A DNA stretch of 64,000 nucleotides, taken from assembly GCF_014648295.1 (NCBI RefSeq), contig NZ_BMQV01000004.1, forward strand, positions 62,001 to 126,000. The letters run 5' to 3'. The stretch is from Shewanella saliphila. Its GTDB lineage: Bacteria > Pseudomonadota > Gammaproteobacteria > Enterobacterales > Shewanellaceae. The notes beneath the pieces were generated by a model. The model worked only from the letters and a program-made list of their open reading frames with translations. It was not told the origin of the DNA and searched no databases. Shown one piece after another: positions 63,201 through 64,000 of the stretch (positions are counted from its first letter, which is position 1; each line of letters starts with the position of its first letter). The position numbers and the translations under genes are program-made.

Positions 63201-63961
63201 GCAGCGCGGATATTAATATTCGCTATATTCCTCTATATCAGTACACCTAGCACCGTCAACGTTGTTAATCCTGCGTTAGCCATTAGCGACATCTACTTAG
63301 CCACTTTAAAACGTCTACAAGTTCAGCTGTTATTTGTCATGGCTTTTAGCCTGGCTGGTCAGCTTAATGGTCGATCATGGCCATTTTTATCACTAGAAAG
63401 TTACAGAGTGAGATTGGTAAACGATATCTATGTCTAAAAAGGGGCAATACATGATTGAAGTGTATTTATATTCATATAAAGTGAGTAAATAAACGGTTTT
63501 TTGTGTGGGGTGACGACTTATTTGCACTATTTTATCATGTTGCTGAATAGTTAATTTTAACGATTTTATTATGTATTGTTAAAAAATGGCTTAAATATTA
63601 TTGAATCTTCATTTTTTAGGTGATTATTTTAAACTTTGTTAACCTGCACTGAGATTGGGCATTTATTTTGGTAAGACCAATTTACAAAGGGATAGTATTG
63701 TAACCGTTTTTTGTTTATATTTTGTGACAAGATTTTGAGTTTAACGCGTTTAAATAAGCCGTTTTACTCAGATAAACCACGGTGTTGAATGACGTTTGAT
63801 ATGAATATTTGCGCTTGCTTAATTAGCTTGTCGTTAATGTGTGAGTCAATGTGAGATTGTTTTTTTAGATCAAACTGCGAAGTAAGCCTCTATAGTGCAT
63901 TGATTTAAAACATATTCATCAAATCGGCTGATTTTAATTGTTTGATAAAAAGTGAGGAAAC
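63201..63961. other. Long upstream region of the gene at the right edge
   Basis: No coding sequence is visible in 761 bases. It contains a palindrome TTGGT-AAG-ACCAA at 63668-63680 and a TATAGT box at 63891-63896. The length suggests a heavily regulated promoter. Confidence 0.55.
63668..63680. promoter_or_regulatory. GntR-family (PdhR/LldR/FadR-type) operator candidate
   Basis: TTGGT-AAG-ACCAA is a perfect palindrome of the PdhR/LldR type (TTGGT-N3-ACCAA). It lies about 280 bases upstream of the right-edge gene. Confidence 0.6.
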
Positions 63962-64000
63962 ATGACATCGATATCTGAGCAATTATCGGATGCGCTGGGC
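63962..64000 (+). CDS. Start of a gene cut by the right edge
   Basis: ATG at 63962 with GTGAGGAAAC upstream opens a frame reading MTSISEQLSDALG through the window end. Thirteen residues are too few to identify it. The operator at 63668 hints at a carbon-metabolism gene, but that is inference. Confidence 0.6.
   Translation, partial: MTSISEQLSDALG

Noticed and set aside
63850..63872. CRP site upstream of the right-edge gene
   Set aside because: TGTGA at 63850 has no second half at six-base spacing.

Overview
The window reads as chromosomal DNA of a Shewanella-like gammaproteobacterium. The visible base composition is AT-rich (not computed). Gene order follows the gammaproteobacterial backbone in several blocks: nrdR-ribD-ribE-ribBX-ribH-nusB-thiL-pgpA, barA/rlmD-relA-mazG-pyrG-eno-ftsB-ispD-ispF-truD-surE-pcm-nlpD-rpoS, and mutS-recA-recX-alaS-csrA-tRNA(Ser/Arg). 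The many c-di-GMP proteins and the RibBX variant fit Shewanella, but the species cannot be fixed from the sequence alone.

Layout. 1-5 kb: the 3' end of radA, a PilZ protein, a YjiH-type membrane protein, then the O2-independent ubiquinone genes ubiUV with ubiT divergent from them and a CRP-like site between. 5.8-7.5 kb: a YfhL ferredoxin and the tRNA hydroxylase TrhP, so three U32 proteins lie within about 4 kb. 7.7-16 kb: signalling genes (HDOD protein, GGDEF/EAL protein with a degenerate GGDEF, periplasmic solute-binding protein, 1282-residue propeller-GGDEF-EAL sensor, NYN protein). 16-20 kb: an RND efflux pair. 20.5-24 kb: an unrecognised exported coiled-coil protein and EttA. 24-31.5 kb: glyA, nrdR and the riboflavin/nusB/thiL/pgpA cluster. 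31.7-36.7 kb: an unknown membrane-anchored protein, recN with LexA boxes, an AEC carrier, a 57-residue small protein and a DUF416 protein. 36.7-54 kb: housekeeping and stress-control genes (barA, rlmD, relA, mazG, pyrG, eno, ftsB, ispDF, truD, surE, pcm, nlpD, rpoS). 54-64 kb: mutS, broken recA and recX, alaS, csrA, six tRNA genes, a 14-bp tandem repeat array and the first codons of a gene cut by the right edge.

The main finding is that recA is broken. Its LexA operator, start and end are intact, but two internal deletions, inferred as 35 and 152 nt, remove the catalytic Glu96 region and residues about 169-218 including loop L2, and each shifts the frame. Restoring exactly 187 nt gives a 353-codon gene. 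Just downstream, recX survives only as scattered remnants in all three frames. The rest of the DNA-damage circuit looks intact: recN has a perfect LexA box plus a near-perfect one, and mutS and radA look normal. The cell either lacks RecA-dependent recombination and SOS induction or has another recA elsewhere.

The second finding is 24 contiguous, degenerate 14-bp units (62865-63200) directly after the tRNA cluster. They are organised partly as a 70-bp five-unit higher-order repeat, and several units are one base from a DnaA box.

The window also groups several global regulators: BarA (upstream of the Csr system), CsrA, RelA and RpoS, with a tRNA promoter whose GC-rich discriminator is the type sensitive to ppGpp.
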